Positions 1 through 12,200 of a stretch of DNA of 64,000 nucleotides are shown one piece after another. Position 1 is the first letter of the stretch, and each line of letters starts with the position of its first letter. The notes beneath the pieces were generated by a model that had not been told where the DNA came from, made no database searches, and worked only from the letters and a program-made list of their open reading frames with translations. Made by a program: the position numbers and the translations under genes. The DNA is taken from positions 13,312,517-13,376,516 of the forward strand of contig OX442318.1 in assembly GCA_949358305.1 (NCBI GenBank), written 5' to 3'. This DNA is from Strigamia acuminata (lineage: Eukaryota > Arthropoda > Chilopoda > Geophilomorpha > Linotaeniidae).

Positions 1-599
1 GTATGTCGGGGGAAATCCAATTATGACATCCAATTTAACTTCTAAGGTCATCTTCAAGGTCATCCATATTGTAAATCGAGAACCGTGACAGATAGAGAGA
101 AAAAGTGAATTAGAAAGTTGTAGAGGACCATCTAATTAGTCTAGAACTGTTCTTAAAAAAATTATTTCTTACCGAAAAGTTTTGAGAAAAAAAGGTTTGA
201 AATGTTAGTCTACTCAGCTTTGTAACCTAAAACAATCATGTTGGAATGTATTTCCAAAATAAATTATTTCTTTTCTTTTGTGTTTCCTCTCTTTCACTTA
301 CAAGTATGACCAAATAAAGTGTCCTAATTGAGGATTAGCTAGGTTGCCTCAATAGTTTTAGGTTACAAAGCTGAGTTACAATGCTGAGTAAACTAATGTT
401 TCAGACCTTTTTTCTCAAAACTTTTCGGTAAAAAATAATTTTTTTAAGAACGATTCTAGACTAATTGGATGATGCTCTACAACTTTCTAATTCACTTTTT
501 CTCTTTTTCTGTCACGGTTCTTGAGTTACAATATGGATGACCTTGAAAATGACCTCTGAGGTCAAGTTGGATGTCATAATTGGATTTCCCTCGACATAC
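1..599. mobile_element. Fold-back / long-TIR element, non-autonomous
   Basis: The first and last roughly 230 bases are imperfect inverted copies of each other: the left end GTATGTCGGGGGAAATCC is mirrored by GGATTTCCCTCGACATAC at the right, and the similarity continues inward through a shared AAAACTTTTCGGTAA-type block and the GTAACCTAAAAC block near 230 and 360. The centre (about 235-355) is AT-rich and holds no coding frame. This is the structure of a non-autonomous terminal-inverted-repeat or fold-back element. The window starts exactly at the left tip, so the target-site duplication cannot be checked and the superfamily is unknown. Confidence 0.75.
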
Positions 600-907
600 T
601 ACCCTTACAATAATTTTGCTGAATCAACATCTAGAACAGTTTGGGAATTATTTACATAGAACCAGACTTTCTGACCACCCTGTATACATGCACGGAATAT
701 TTTGAGTGAGATGAAATATTCCTTGTACTCAACTGTCATGTAAACAGGGATATCAAGGATTATTCGAGTAGTGAATAATCTCTCCCGCCACTTGTGACTC
801 CATCCCTGAATGAACTGCTCCTTATGAGACCATGAAATTTAATTGCTCTCTCGGACATATGCCTGCCATTGACACCGCCGATATAGAGACACATACAACC
901 CATGGCC
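600..907. other. Non-coding flank, no gene seen
   Basis: AT-rich sequence between the fold-back element and the BEL element. A short minus-strand open frame at 760-945 runs into the LTR and resembles nothing known. The last five bases, TGGCC (903-907), are the left target-site duplication of the BEL element. Confidence 0.5.
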
Positions 908-1402
908 TGTGAAAATCGGGTGATTTGACATGTCATGTAAACCATTATTCAAATTGTTGTTTGTATTCCGAGATTGCTACATTGATTTGCTGATTTCATT
1001 GTTTCTCATTTTTAAGACTCACTATTATGTTTTGATGATGTAAACACTTTATTATTAATTACCATTTATCATTTCAAGTGTATTGACCTGTTCTAGTTTT
1101 GTATAAGGTTTTTACCCCCACGTTAATCTTTTAATTGGTGGGGTTTTCCCAATCTTGTGAGCACCGTTTCCATTGGTGCACTGAACGTGTCATCCACATT
1201 CTTTGCCTTTTCTTTTTATGTAAATAATAGAATAAAATCCAGTGTACCTTTTACCTCTAAAACGTGTGGTTGTGCTTTTACTTTGCTCCAACGCCATCTT
1301 TGAATTTCACCACCATCTCAACTTTATTCATCCACTTGTATCCAGGACTTTGGAAATTTGTTTGGTAGATTTGTATTGATTTAAACTTATGCAAATTTAA
1401 CA
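908..1402 (+). repeat. BEL/Pao 5' LTR
   Basis: Starts TGTGAAAATC and ends AATTTAACA. It matches the 3' LTR almost base for base through about 1270 (AACGTGTGGT) and then diverges strongly up to the last 12 bases. An AATAAA polyadenylation-type hexamer lies near 1231, just before the divergence point, which suggests the R region is near here. Confidence 0.92.
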
Positions 1403-1403
1403 T

Positions 1404-1421
1404 TGGTGCCGAAACCCGGGA
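1404..1421 (+). other. Primer-binding site, tRNA-Phe type
   Basis: TGGTGCCGAAACCCGGGA begins one base after the 5' LTR. It is complementary to the 3' end of animal tRNA-Phe (acceptor stem GCCGAAA plus CCA, as recalled for Drosophila). This is where minus-strand DNA synthesis would be primed. Confidence 0.8.
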
Positions 1422-1456
1422 GTATTTAATTTCCCATTTAATCCAATTTAAACAAA

Positions 1457-4400
1457 ATGGTGAGAAGCTTCGAGTTGAAGAACAGAGCCTTCCAGGCGGC
1501 CATGTTGGTCACCGACACACTGATGACCACGGTCACCACCGCGCTGAACGGGCGAGCTGCGATTCCGCAAGCCACAATCGAATTATGGCTGCAACAGCTC
1601 GACCAAAAGCAGAAACGAGCGCAACTGTCATTCGACGCCACCCTGGACTTAGCAAAAAGCGACCAGGAAATCGACGACACCGTGCAGGCACTCGACGCAC
1701 TGGAGGACCGTTTGGCAGCATCAAGAGCAAGTTTGAACAGGTACACTCATATAAATTATCCACCTGTTCCGCCCCAGAATCTGCGACCAGACGCGGACGC
1801 GCAACCGGCGGCAAACATCGACGCACTGGCGGCGGCCATTACCGCAGCAGTGACGGCGGCGACGCCACGTGCGACCCCGACCAACAGCCAAACGTTCATC
1901 AAACGTAAACCGCTGGAAATACCCAAATTCGACGGGCGTAAACCGGAGGAGTGGGGAGGATTCTGGAAAACATTTTCCATCCAAGTTGGCGACGACGAAC
2001 AACTGGATGCAACACATAAACTGTTACATTTACGAACATATTTGGTTGGAGAGGCGTTGGATGACATCAAGGCGCTGGAGATTACAGCTGGCAATTATAT
2101 TATCGCGATTACGCGCCTACAGAAAAAATATGGCGACAAGATCGTTCTTGAGAATAAATATTTGTCAAATTTAATCAATCTACCTTTAGTCAACAGCGAC
2201 CGAGATAGGATTGGACTCCAGAAGCTGCACAGGCACGTGGAGATCAACATCGAAAATTTGGCGAACATCGAGGTGCCCCTAGCAGAAATTCAGCGTACCA
2301 TTTTCCCCGTGCTGTCGTCCGCTATACCACGCAACGTGATTATGGAGTACGACAAGGACTGTGATGGAGAGAGGTCGATAACGAGATTGATGGATTGGCT
2401 GGGCAACTACATCGCCAAACACGCCAAATACGACATGTTGAAAACACAAACAAGGCCTGACGCGACAATAAACAAATCGTCTTCCACGGATAGCGCCCAC
2501 AACAATAAAGGGAAATTCAAACGAAAAGAAAAGGAGCCTCGATCTGGATCAGCGTCACAATTGTCAGTAATGATAATAAAATGCCAATTTTGTGATTCCA
2601 CAGAACACAACCGAAAAAGATGTCCACTCTCGATGGAAGAGAGACGCAAAAAGCTGCAAAAAAAGGGAATTTGCCTGCGATGCTTGGGAAAAGTGCCCCA
2701 CAAGACTGAGGAGTGCAGGACCCGAATGAAATGTTACAGTTGTGAAGGGACACATCACACCCACATATGCGACACTCCAAAACCTACGGAAGTCACCGAG
2801 GAGATCGTCCATTCCAACTCAGTGGTCACCACCTGCCCAGTCAAGTCCGAATTTTTGATGGTGCAGATGGTAAAAATGGCTGGACCAAAACTGTCAACGT
2901 TGGGAGTGTGTTACATCGACGGAGGAGCTCAGCGCACCTTCATACGGTCCGAATTAGTAAAAAAACTGAACTTAAAAATTCTAGGAACAGAAACCATCAA
3001 TTTGGCCGTGTTTGGACAAGAGCCGAGGTCGGAAATACGCAACAGAGTCGAGTTGATTCTCAGCCCCGCCAATTCGAAGTCACCAGCTGTCACGATCGAG
3101 GCCATTGAGACTGCCCACGTCACATCCACGCCCGGAGAGCAACCAAATGGACAACTTAGGGCAGAGTTACAACGAAGGAAAATCGAGGTGGCCTGCAAAC
3201 AAGTCGCGTTGCATTCAAAAGAAGTGGATTTGCTGATTGGAGTGGATCATTACTGGCGTGTAATGACAGGTCAAACTGAATATTTAGAAGAAAATCTAAT
3301 TGCAGTGAAAACGAAATTTGGCTGGACTTTACATGGACAGACCACAAATGGAACAAGAGTTATTGCTGCACCGGTAAGAATAAACAAAATTACACTTACC
3401 CCATCGACAGATGACCTTTTGCGCCGGATGTGGGAACTGGAACCGATTGGAGTACGCCACGAGTCGGTCGAAACCAACGACGACGCAGAAACGTTACAAA
3501 AATTTGAGAAAACCATCAAATGGACGGGTTCGAAATATTCCGTGGAACTGCCGTGGATAGTGGACACCAACCAGTTGGATGACAACTACAGAGGAGCTGA
3601 ACAACGCATCATGTCGCTAATTCGTCGTTTTCGAAAGCAGCCAAACCTCTACTTGGAATACAAGAAAGTCATTGATGAGCAGTTGAAAATGGGCATTGTT
3701 GAGGAAATACCGAACCAAACTTCAACAGGACCAGTCTACTACATGCCTCACAGTCCAGTGATCAAAGAGGAACGCGTCACCACAAAATTACGAGTCGTAT
3801 TTGATGCATCATCACATCGAAAGGGCTATCTTTCCTTGAACGATTGCCTATCAAAAGGTATAAACTTTCTACCTTCACTGATATTTATATTGCTAGGATT
3901 TCGTCTCGGGAGAGTGGCAATGATAGGTGACATCAAAAAGGCGTTTCACATGATTGAAATCGCTTTAAAGGACCGCGACGCAACAAGATTTTTCTGGATC
4001 GATGAGTGCTGGGACGGCATAGGAAAGGCATTGTTGAAAGTACTGCGCCAGACTCGAGTGTTATTTGGCGCTACACCAAGCCCATTCTTGCTGAGCGCAA
4101 CAATCCGACATCATCTGCGCAAATACGAGAAGAAATATCCCGAGACTGTAAAGTTGTTGTTAAAGTGCCTGTACGTAGACGACTTCATCTCATCACTCAA
4201 AGCCGTCGCTCAAGCACTGGTAACATTTCGCCAGTCTAACCTGATTTTTGCAGCGGCCGGCATGGAACTCGCCAAGTGGCAAACCAACTCACCGGAACTA
4301 AGAGCCAAATTTCGCGAGGAATGCCCCTCTGACACGCTGCTGACGTCAGATGAAGACACCAAAGTGCTGGGAATCAAATGGAACCCAAACTCGGACGAAT

Positions 4401-6745
4401 TGGGACTGGCAGTGGAAGAAACTTGCTCACCTTGCCAGAAAATAACGAAAAGGGAAGTAATAAAAATAACAGCTCAAATTTTTGACCCCTTAGGATTTGC
4501 TACACCATTCACCGTGACAGCACGCATGTTTTTCCAGTCCCTATGGCTGAGGAATTTGCCATGGGATGACGAATTAGACAACGAGTTGCGCGCTGATTGG
4601 AAGAAGTGGACCGACCAAATTCCCACTCTAAGAAAAATTCAAATCCCACGATGGTTGGGACAGGACGAATTTGACCAATGTGAAGTACACATATTCTGCG
4701 ACGCGAGTCCGAAGGCATATGGGGCGGTGGCATACATCCAGAACTCTAATGGTGATTTGATTGAGACTAATTTCATTTTGTCAAAGTGTCGTGTAGCTCC
4801 TGTTAAACCACTTACACTGCCAAGACTCGAGCTCATGGGAGCACTGGTTGCTGTACGTCTCTCCGACCAAATCAAGGAGTTGATGACGCCAGGTGAAATA
4901 TTTTTTTGGACGGACTCTCAGATATGTCTCCATTGGATCAAGAACACATCCAAACGACCACCAACCTTCGTCCACAATCGAGTTTTGGAGATAAGGGAGA
5001 AGTCAAAAATTGAAGAGTGGAGACACGTGCCAGGCGTGGAAAATCCTGCTGACCGCCTGACAAGAGGAATGGACGCAGAAGCATTGATAACCGAGCAACT
5101 TTGGTGGCAGGGACCGGACTGGCTACGTGAAAGTCGTCGAGATTGGCCAAACCTGCCAACAGAGCCGGTCGAAGAGGATGACGAAACGACTGAAACGCAC
5201 GTCGAAGCCGTGCAAACAGCAGTAACTAATATTTTCCCGTTTGCCAGGTTTGGATCGTTTTCAAAAGCAATCCGAACACTGGCATGGGTTTACAGATTTG
5301 CTGACAATGCTGGAAAGCGACAGACAGATGCCAGCCAACGCGGTCGAGGTCCATTAACTGCAGCTGAGATAAAACGGGCGAAATTCAGCTGGATTCGAAT
5401 CGCGCAGTCGGACGCTTATGGCCAGGAAATAAATCAATTGAGAGATGGCAGACAAATTCAGAGGGATTTAAAATTGCGAGACCTGAATCCACAGCTGAAC
5501 GAGATGGGGTTGATCGAACTGCAAACTCGACTGCAAAAATCGCGAGATTTGTACACCGCTGTGCAACCTTTGATTTTACCTCCAAACCATAAACTCACGA
5601 AATTAATTTTGCAACACTCTCATTTACAGGTCCTTCATTGCGGATTGACAGCCACACTGTCTAAATTTCGAGAATTATACTGGACACCATCCGCAAGGAG
5701 GACCTTAAAATCGATTTTGGACAAATGCGTCGTCTGCAAAAAGATTCAAGGACGGTTGATGCGAGAAGTGCCAGGCCCCCTCCCAGCAGACAGGACGACT
5801 AAGTGCCAACCATTCGCGGTTACTGGAGTCGATTTTGCTGGACCGATAATAATAAAGGGACGAACGACCAAGGCTTATATAGCCCTTTTCACGTGCGCAA
5901 CCATTCGAGCGGTGCATTTGGAACTGGTTCCCTCATTGTCAACAACAGACTTTTTGGGGGCGTTTGAACGATTCATCAGTCGTAGAGGCCTCCCAAAGAC
6001 GATATACAGCGACAACGGGTCCACCTTTCACCGTGCTAATTTGGAACTTTCATCTCTTTTCCGCTCCACCAAAGACGAGGCGTTCCAAAATTATCTGGCT
6101 CAAAAGGGAATAGAGTGGAAGTTCATTGTAGAAAATGCACCGTGGTGGGGAGGGTTCTGGGAGAGGATGGTGCAGACAGTTAAACGTTGCTTGAAAAAAG
6201 TAATCGGATCTGCACACCTCAACTTTTATCAATTTGGAACTTTCTTGGCACAGACGGAAGCGGTCATCAACCGTAGGCCCATCACATACGTGTACGAGAA
6301 GCCAAGCGAAGCCGAACCACTTACTCCAGCACATTTCTTGACGGGAACCATGCAAACACACTTGCCGGATTCAGGGTCAACTGAAATACTCGAACCGACT
6401 CAAAAGGAATTCGTTCGACAGTGGCAATATCAACAACGCATGTTGTTAACATTTTGGTCACGCTGGTCCCGTGAATATTTAAAGGACCTGAAGGTGCAAA
6501 CGGGAAAATCAGACAAACGTGAGCTGCAAATTGACGACGTTGTGATAATTGAGGAGCAATTTAAACCCCGTTTGAAATGGAAGATGGGGAGAGTGGTCGA
6601 AGTCAGACGAGGTCGCGATGACAAAGTTAGGTCATGTGAACTCATGCTCGCGGATGGGGGAAAATTACGTCGACCAGTTCAACGCCTCGTACGGTTGGAG
6701 GTGAGATTGGGTGATCCTCCGGCCGGCAGTGTGAAAATCGGGTGA
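1457..6745 (+). CDS. BEL/Pao Gag-Pol polyprotein
   Basis: One uninterrupted 1,762-codon frame that opens with the ATG shortly after the primer-binding site. Domains in order: Gag with CCHC-like zinc-finger clusters (about residues 375-437), aspartic protease around residue 485 with the active site written D-G-G (CYIDGGAQ) rather than the usual DSG/DTG, reverse transcriptase with catalytic YVDD (about 905), RNase H beginning FCDAS (about 1080) with [10 protein letters not shown] and WTDSQ, and integrase with an N-terminal zinc-binding region (about 1390-1430) and a D,D-x-E triad in VDFAG (about 1458), SDNGS (about 1518) and GFWERM (about 1567). The C-terminal tail carries the short barrel-like segment typical of BEL integrases. 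The stop codon lies 16 bp inside the 3' LTR. It replicates the element; no envelope gene is present. Confidence 0.95.
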   Translation: MVRSFELKNRAFQAAMLVTDTLMTTVTTALNGRAAIPQATIELWLQQLDQKQKRAQLSFDATLDLAKSDQEIDDTVQALDALEDRLAASRASLNRYTHINYPPVPPQNLRPDADAQPAANIDALAAAITAAVTAATPRATPTNSQTFIKRKPLEIPKFDGRKPEEWGGFWKTFSIQVGDDEQLDATHKLLHLRTYLVGEALDDIKALEITAGNYIIAITRLQKKYGDKIVLENKYLSNLINLPLVNSDRDRIGLQKLHRHVEINIENLANIEVPLAEIQRTIFPVLSSAIPRNVIMEYDKDCDGERSITRLMDWLGNYIAKHAKYDMLKTQTRPDATINKSSSTDSAHNNKGKFKRKEKEPRSGSASQLSVMIIKCQFCDSTEHNRKRCPLSMEERRKKLQKKGICLRCLGKVPHKTEECRTRMKCYSCEGTHHTHICDTPKPTEVTEEIVHSNSVVTTCPVKSEFLMVQMVKMAGPKLSTLGVCYIDGGAQRTFIRSELVKKLNLKILGTETINLAVFGQEPRSEIRNRVELILSPANSKSPAVTIEAIETAHVTSTPGEQPNGQLRAELQRRKIEVACKQVALHSKEVDLLIGVDHYWRVMTGQTEYLEENLIAVKTKFGWTLHGQTTNGTRVIAAPVRINKITLTPSTDDLLRRMWELEPIGVRHESVETNDDAETLQKFEKTIKWTGSKYSVELPWIVDTNQLDDNYRGAEQRIMSLIRRFRKQPNLYLEYKKVIDEQLKMGIVEEIPNQTSTGPVYYMPHSPVIKEERVTTKLRVVFDASSHRKGYLSLNDCLSKGINFLPSLIFILLGFRLGRVAMIGDIKKAFHMIEIALKDRDATRFFWIDECWDGIGKALLKVLRQTRVLFGATPSPFLLSATIRHHLRKYEKKYPETVKLLLKCLYVDDFISSLKAVAQALVTFRQSNLIFAAAGMELAKWQTNSPELRAKFREECPSDTLLTSDEDTKVLGIKWNPNSDELGLAVEETCSPCQKITKREVIKITAQIFDPLGFATPFTVTARMFFQSLWLRNLPWDDELDNELRADWKKWTDQIPTLRKIQIPRWLGQDEFDQCEVHIFCDASPKAYGAVAYIQNSNGDLIETNFILSKCRVAPVKPLTLPRLELMGALVAVRLSDQIKELMTPGEIFFWTDSQICLHWIKNTSKRPPTFVHNRVLEIREKSKIEEWRHVPGVENPADRLTRGMDAEALITEQLWWQGPDWLRESRRDWPNLPTEPVEEDDETTETHVEAVQTAVTNIFPFARFGSFSKAIRTLAWVYRFADNAGKRQTDASQRGRGPLTAAEIKRAKFSWIRIAQSDAYGQEINQLRDGRQIQRDLKLRDLNPQLNEMGLIELQTRLQKSRDLYTAVQPLILPPNHKLTKLILQHSHLQVLHCGLTATLSKFRELYWTPSARRTLKSILDKCVVCKKIQGRLMREVPGPLPADRTTKCQPFAVTGVDFAGPIIIKGRTTKAYIALFTCATIRAVHLELVPSLSTTDFLGAFERFISRRGLPKTIYSDNGSTFHRANLELSSLFRSTKDEAFQNYLAQKGIEWKFIVENAPWWGGFWERMVQTVKRCLKKVIGSAHLNFYQFGTFLAQTEAVINRRPITYVYEKPSEAEPLTPAHFLTGTMQTHLPDSGSTEILEPTQKEFVRQWQYQQRMLLTFWSRWSREYLKDLKVQTGKSDKRELQIDDVVIIEEQFKPRLKWKMGRVVEVRRGRDDKVRSCELMLADGGKLRRPVQRLVRLEVRLGDPPAGSVKIG

Positions 6746-7224
6746 TTTGACATGTCATGTAAACCATTATTCAAATTGTTGTTTGTATTCCGAGATTGCT
6801 ACATTGATTTGCTGATTTCATTGTTTCTCATTTTTAAGACTCACTATTATGTTTTGATGATGTAAACACTTTATTATTAATTACCATTTATCATTTCAAG
6901 TGTATTGACCTGTTCTAGTTTTGTATAAGGTTTTTACCCCCACGTTAATCTTTTAATTGGTGGGGTTTTCCCAATCTTGTGAGCACCGTTTCCATTGGTG
7001 CACTGAACGTGTCATCCACATTCTTTGCCTTTTCTTTTTATGTAAATAATAGAATAAAATCCAGTGTACTTTTTACCTCTAAAACGTGTGGTCGTGTCTC
7101 TTCTTCACTCCGACGCCATTTGCAATTTTCATCAAAACCCTCAAGTAACTACATCCATTTGTATCCAGGACTTTGGAAATTTATTGCTAAGTTTGTACTA
7201 CATTTATCTTGTGCAAATTTAACA
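6730..7224 (+). repeat. BEL/Pao 3' LTR
   Basis: 495 bp, the same length as the 5' LTR. Bases 6730-7092 are near identical to 908-1270; bases from about 7093 to 7212 match poorly while the final GCAAATTTAACA agrees again. No strong polypurine tract sits directly before it; a purine-rich run lies at about 6653-6665. Confidence 0.92.
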
Positions 7225-7905
7225 TGGCCAAAAGTATTAGACCACACCAGCAAATCAACACAAAATTTTATTCTTCACCCAATAACTTTGGAGTGGTAAA
7301 TGATAGATACAAAAATAAAAATGCACTGGAAAGACCTGTTTTCCCTCTACAAAACAAACTAAATAAACTTATAAAAATAGCAAATAAAACCCCAAAAAAG
7401 TTGATTTGAAAAAATCTCACTCTGGTCAAAATTATTAGACCACCTTGTTCGCTAGACAAAAATATTAGACCAGACCACTTTTGTCACAGAATGAGACGTA
7501 ACAATGCAATTTTTATACAAATTTCATTGTTTATCTGAATGATGTCAACAATATTCATAACTGACCATCATTTGATGACTTCATTTCGCTGCCATCATGG
7601 CCAAAACCAAGGAACTCTCAGATGACCTGAAATACCGAATTATCTTGCTGCACAAGAACAAATTATCCCAGAAAACCGTTTCAAAGCAACTTAGAATAAG
7701 TAAAACACCCATTCAATACGTAATAAAGAAATTTGGATGCACAGGAACAGTTAAAAATGTGAATCAGTCTGGTCGCCCAAAATCTAATTGACGACGTCAA
7801 GATGGTTACCTTAGAAAAATCTGTAAATATATGAGATTTGCCTTGCCAAATGAAATGGAAAGAAAGTTAAAGAAGGCTAGAATTAATATTGGTACTCATA
7901 GTGTA
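7225..7905 (+). pseudogene. Tc1-like transposon 5' half with transposase fragment
   Basis: The open frame 7597-7791 starts MAKTKELSDDLKYRIILLHK and continues as a helix-turn-helix DNA-binding head of the Tc1 family (QLRISKTPIQYVIKKF). A stop after about 64 residues and a frame change follow; decayed transposase-like sequence runs on to about 7905 and the catalytic DDE part is absent. Upstream, ATTAGACCA recurs at 7234, 7430 and 7467, as expected for subterminal binding repeats. This is a truncated, inactive relic interrupted on its left side by the BEL insertion. Confidence 0.75.
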
Positions 7906-7997
7906 TGACGGTCGCTTAAATTTCTTGGGTTATAGCTCTTCCAGGGCAAAAGCCAAACAGCATTGACTTGTTGATTTATCATACGAATAAAGCAAAG

Positions 7998-8222
7998 TAT
8001 TTCACCTCTTTGGATCTAACCAAGGGGTACCACCAAATGGAGATGGAGTAGGGAGACAAACACAAAACAACAGTTTACATTCCTAAGGGCAATTATCAAT
8101 TCAAAAGAATGCCCTTTGGATTGTGTAATGTTCCCTGCTCAATACAAACACGCACTAGTATATCTTAACGATGTGATAATTTTCTCAAACAGTTGAGAAG
8201 AGCATCTGAAACATGTACAGTC
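7998..8222 (+). pseudogene. Ty3/gypsy reverse transcriptase remnant
   Basis: Translation gives FTSLDLTKGYHQM, a stop, then YQFKRMPFGLCN, and after a deletion ALVYLNDVIIFS. These are the conserved RT blocks of Ty3/gypsy elements, with the catalytic YLDD changed to YLND and several stops. It is a short dead fragment, unrelated in sequence to the intact element at 18880-30641. Confidence 0.8.
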
Positions 8223-8375
8223 GTGGACAAAAAAATCTTCTCTGCTTTTTAGCTGATCTAGTATAAAAATCCATCCAATGACATCATTGTTTTGCCGGCC
8301 TATCTTTTAATACTGTTGTTAGGACAAGACACTGGTAATAAAAACTAATAACTAATAACGGAAAGTAAAATAAAA
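8217..8375 (+). mobile_element. Fragment of a CAGTCGTGGAC-type MITE
   Basis: CAGTCGTGGACAAAA followed by a Tc1/mariner MITE body similar to the complete copy at 51064-51274 (shared GTCGTGGACAAAA, TTTAGCTG, TAATACTGTTG). The right inverted repeat is missing. Confidence 0.6.
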
Positions 8376-8696
8376 CGTTTAATTATAAAAGAAACTTACA
8401 AAATGAAGGATTGTCTGCATGAAAGGTCAAGAGAAACAAGATGGCCATGTTGGCCTGCAGGCTGCCATATTGTTCGGGTTCGAGGTTAAAATTGCCAGAG
8501 TCCGATGACAATATTCACAACTACGATGACCATGATGACCAAGGAAATGTTTTAAGAAGAGAATTTCAACTCAGTTGAAGACAATTCATTTTAAATCATT
8601 TTATATTGTTACTACTTGTACAGTATAAGGATAAAATAAGTAAGATTTAAGAAGAATATTTTAATCACTATTAAATTGTTAATAAACCGAATAAAA
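8376..8696. other. Non-coding, left edge of duplicated unit A
   Basis: No gene seen. From about 8590 the sequence resembles the 3' flank of the DEG/ENaC terminal exons (compare 9140-9216 and 18560-18647). Confidence 0.4.
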
Positions 8697-8852
8697 TTAA
8701 TAGTTTTTGGTATTTTTAAATTTTTTTGTTACTAGCAAAAGTGCAGAGTGGAAAAAGAAATGTGTTGCACATAAGACAGAAAGGCCAATGGTCAGAATAC
8801 AAATATTACCCACATTGGAAACTAATGCAACAAATGGATATTTCATTTCCAT
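8697..8852 (-). pseudogene. Orphan DEG/ENaC TM2 exon (unit A)
   Basis: A 51-codon open stretch, MEMKYPFVALVSNVGN..., is clearly homologous to the last exon of the nearby channel gene (EFKYSFVALVSDVGN...). It keeps the second membrane segment with the G-x-S filter motif (TIGLS) and the ending KFKNTKN. No upstream exons belong to it; the part corresponding to the extracellular portion of the last exon is missing or unrecognisable. It could be a relic of an older tandem copy or an alternative last exon. Confidence 0.6.
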
Positions 8853-9216
8853 ACTTAAAATGTGTACACTATTTGTGTACAGTAAAACACAGCATTTTCT
8901 GTTTTATAAGAAGTTACAATATACTTGAGTGTATCATTGTAATCACCACTTTGTGATTAAAGACATTTTATGGACCTTCATTTCTACTCCAATTCATGTC
9001 ACTGGGTTGAGGACTGTTAAAATCCTGACTTTTTCAAGTGTTTCCAAAGACCCAACATAATTAATTAAGTGTGCTTATCAATTTACGCTTTACATATCAG
9101 TAGACATAAAATACATTTTTCATTTGTTAAACCTTTTCATTGTTACTATAAAATAAGCAGGATTTGAGAAGAATATATTTATCAAATTTAAAATCTTAAT
9201 GAATCCAATACAAGTA

Positions 9217-12200
9217 CTAGTTTTTTGTATTGTTTAATCTTCTTACTAGCAACATTGCGGGATGGAATAAAAAATTTATTGCAGCTAACACAGAAAGGCC
9301 AAGGGTCAGACTAAAAATATTGCCCACATCTGAAACTAATGCAACAAAAGAATATTTAAATTCTTCAGTGATTGTTTCTACTTTATTGGTATTTAAAGCA
9401 ATTGTTATGACTGTTGTGCCAGCTATAAAAGAAGCATAATTAAAGTCGTTTATTTTGTAGAATGGTTGTTTACAAGGTGGTGAGCACAAGCATTGCCTTT
9501 CAACATCAATTTTTGAGTGTGTTTCATAGTACAATGCTCGCACTGCTTTGGATGATGCTGAAGAGTTGCAGAAGGCAACGTCTTTTTTAATAGCAAACGG
9601 CATACTACAAGTAGAAAATAAATAGAAAAAATAAGGTTTCACCATCCTCAACATCTTTTAGTATTACCTGCACAATTGTTTGCTTTTTATCTCATTGTCG
9701 ATGCACTGATGTCTGCAGGTGTAATATTGAGTTAAATTTGCATTGCATGGATTACGTTTAGTGTTTAGACGATGGTTCTGAAATGGTTTTCAGCGTAATG
9801 AATTCCAAACAAAAGCTTTGCACTAACTATGAAGGAAATGTGATACATACATTTAGTCTTCGAATTGCAATAGTTGTAGTCAATGATGATAAACAAGCAA
9901 CATTGAAATCAAATGAAAAATTGGGATCTTCAATTGGAGTGATGTAAATCTGAAATTAATGTGATTAGATTTATACTTTGTACACTTACCAATATTTACG
10001 TTAGTGTAATCCGGTTTGCACATACGATTGACTTCTACAATACAGTCAGTAAACAGGGTGTATAGTTGATATCTTATTGAACCTAATTTAAATTCTATCT
10101 GTTTTATTCTGGCTCGAAAAAGGAATTAATTACCAAAGGAATGTTTAACGCAAGTTCCAAGTGGGCTTGGGAATTCAGAAATTGTTTGAAAATCCAAAAG
10201 TTGATTGTCAAATGGATTCTAAAAAAATAAACATTTAGTTTTAACTATTACAAATGCCTAGCTGTTTCTATTAATAAAAATAAAAACACGCTAATATCGT
10301 ATGACTTTATAGGCCACTGTTCCGTACTGATTCAGCCCCCAGATAAGGTTGCTGTAAAATTGGCCACCTCACTTCCAAAATGATAATTAAAGATATGCAC
10401 CAATTAATTCAGTGACCTTTATTAGCATTGAGGTAACGATTTTCTTTGGCATGCCGTTTAATAATTATAATATGAGGCAACACAGGGCTCTGTAACTTTT
10501 GAGAGATCCCAAAAGTTCTGTGGATACTTTAGTGAGTATTTGACAGTTATTTTGAAATTAAATTCTTCCTTAATGATTGAGATTGATGACATGATCAATT
10601 TACATGTAAACTTGAGCTTGTGGTATGCCCAACCAATGAGAGTTTGCCATGTTTTTTGAAACAGTTTAATCGTGGAAGCTGTAACTGATGTACTTAGTAC
10701 AAGGGGAAAGCACTAATAAGCTATTTTAAAATTTTAAAATTAATTATGTGAGATAACAATTACAAGTAGTTCTATAACCATTTCAAAGCATTTTGCTCCA
10801 TAAGCTAGAGTTAAGTAACAATGACAATGTCAATGTAGAACTTTGTTGGCTGAGGGAGTTCATTTTTCATGCAAATAGGCTGAATAAAAAGGTCAAGTGT
10901 AGCACTACACTTGGTGATTAGCCTATACAAACCTTACTCTGGAACCCAAGTAATTTGATGTCACATGACATATGACATCACAACTTTGTTCACCAAAATG
11001 ACTGCCTGCATAAAGGCAACAATAGTGTGTTGTGGTGGCCCAGTGGTTAAAGCAATGAACCAGGAATCTTTCCACACAGGTTCAAATCATGTTGTCCGTG
11101 AAAATTTTTACTTTTATTTTTTATTTATTTTTAGCAGTAAAGTTAATAGAAAGTTTGCAGGAGGCATTTTTCCCTTATTTTGTGCCACGTTACACTATTT
11201 TAGTGCCATATCGTAAAAGAAAAATCTTTAGTGTATCGTTTTCAATGCTAAATTAAAATATAGCGCAGCCAATCACAATTGAGAACACTATATTGTTAGC
11301 TCCGCCCATTGCAAATGGCGATTATTTTGTTGTCCTGATCAAAAAATTACCGATAGTGGAAAAACCAGTCAGTGTAAGATTTAGTTTTTTTTAGTGGAAA
11401 TCCAAGCCACTTTAGTAGGATTTTAATTTATACCCATTTACTTACGATGTTTTGACAGTTATTTTAAAATTGAATTCTTCATTAATGATTGAGATGGATA
11501 ACATAATCCATTTACATGTAAACTTGAGCTTGTGATATGCCCAACCAATGGGAGTTTGCACCAAAAAGCCTCTGGCCCTTTAATACCTCTTGTAGGATGA
11601 ACCTCGGAATCTGAATTCTGCCTAAAATTCATCTGCTGTGTGACCTCAGTCAAGATTTACTTACAATCAATCGCACAAAATCCGGTTTGCATGGTTGCGT
11701 GTAAGCCAGCTTCCACAGTTTGTCAGCTGAAAACTGATTGTAATCAAAGTCGATTAGATCCAATAAATCTACATTGCATTTTGAGTTGTTCAGTTTGTTT
11801 TGTTTTAAATATTTTTCTTTAGTATTTATTATTTTTCCCATATGTTCTCCTGCACAAATAATAATATTTGGATATGTCACATTAGCTGGATCTTCTACGG
11901 CCACTGTTCTTTGAATTGGTTTACTCAAATACAATTGAATTCTTTGTTGAACTATAAATCCACTGAATCCAAACAAGCAAAGATAAATAACACAAAAAAG
12001 CATTTTCGGTTTTTGAGGGTTCGGAGTTGGTTGGTTGGCTCTAACGTAAGCTTCAATCTGTCTTGTTGCTCGACCTTTGTGATAAATAAGCTTTGTAACA
12101 CAACGTTTTCCAACAACCAAAGTCAAGTTGAGTAAGGAGAGCGATGAGAGTCCTAACCAAAGACCGAGATTTCCACCAAAATCACAGACGAGATCGTCTA

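Larger units (their letters stand above)
908..7224 (+). mobile_element. BEL/Pao LTR retrotransposon, full length
   Basis: A complete 6.3-kb element: two 495-bp LTRs (908-1402 and 6730-7224), a primer-binding site directly after the 5' LTR, one long gag-pol frame, and a perfect 5-bp target duplication TGGCC at 903-907 and 7225-7229. The integrase, RT and RNase H motifs and the single fused frame are those of BEL/Pao elements. The coding frame is intact, so the copy is young or recently active, yet the two LTRs do not match in their last 130 bp (see findings). It landed beside a Tc1-like relic that follows the right LTR. Confidence 0.95.

Noticed and set aside
10095-10133. Alternative idea of a 22-25-nt intron in domain 2 of the channel
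   Set aside because: A 22-nt version keeps frame only in copy B and fails in copy A; using the next acceptor (GATAG) gives 39/40 nt and keeps frame in both copies, so the ultra-short intron is unnecessary.
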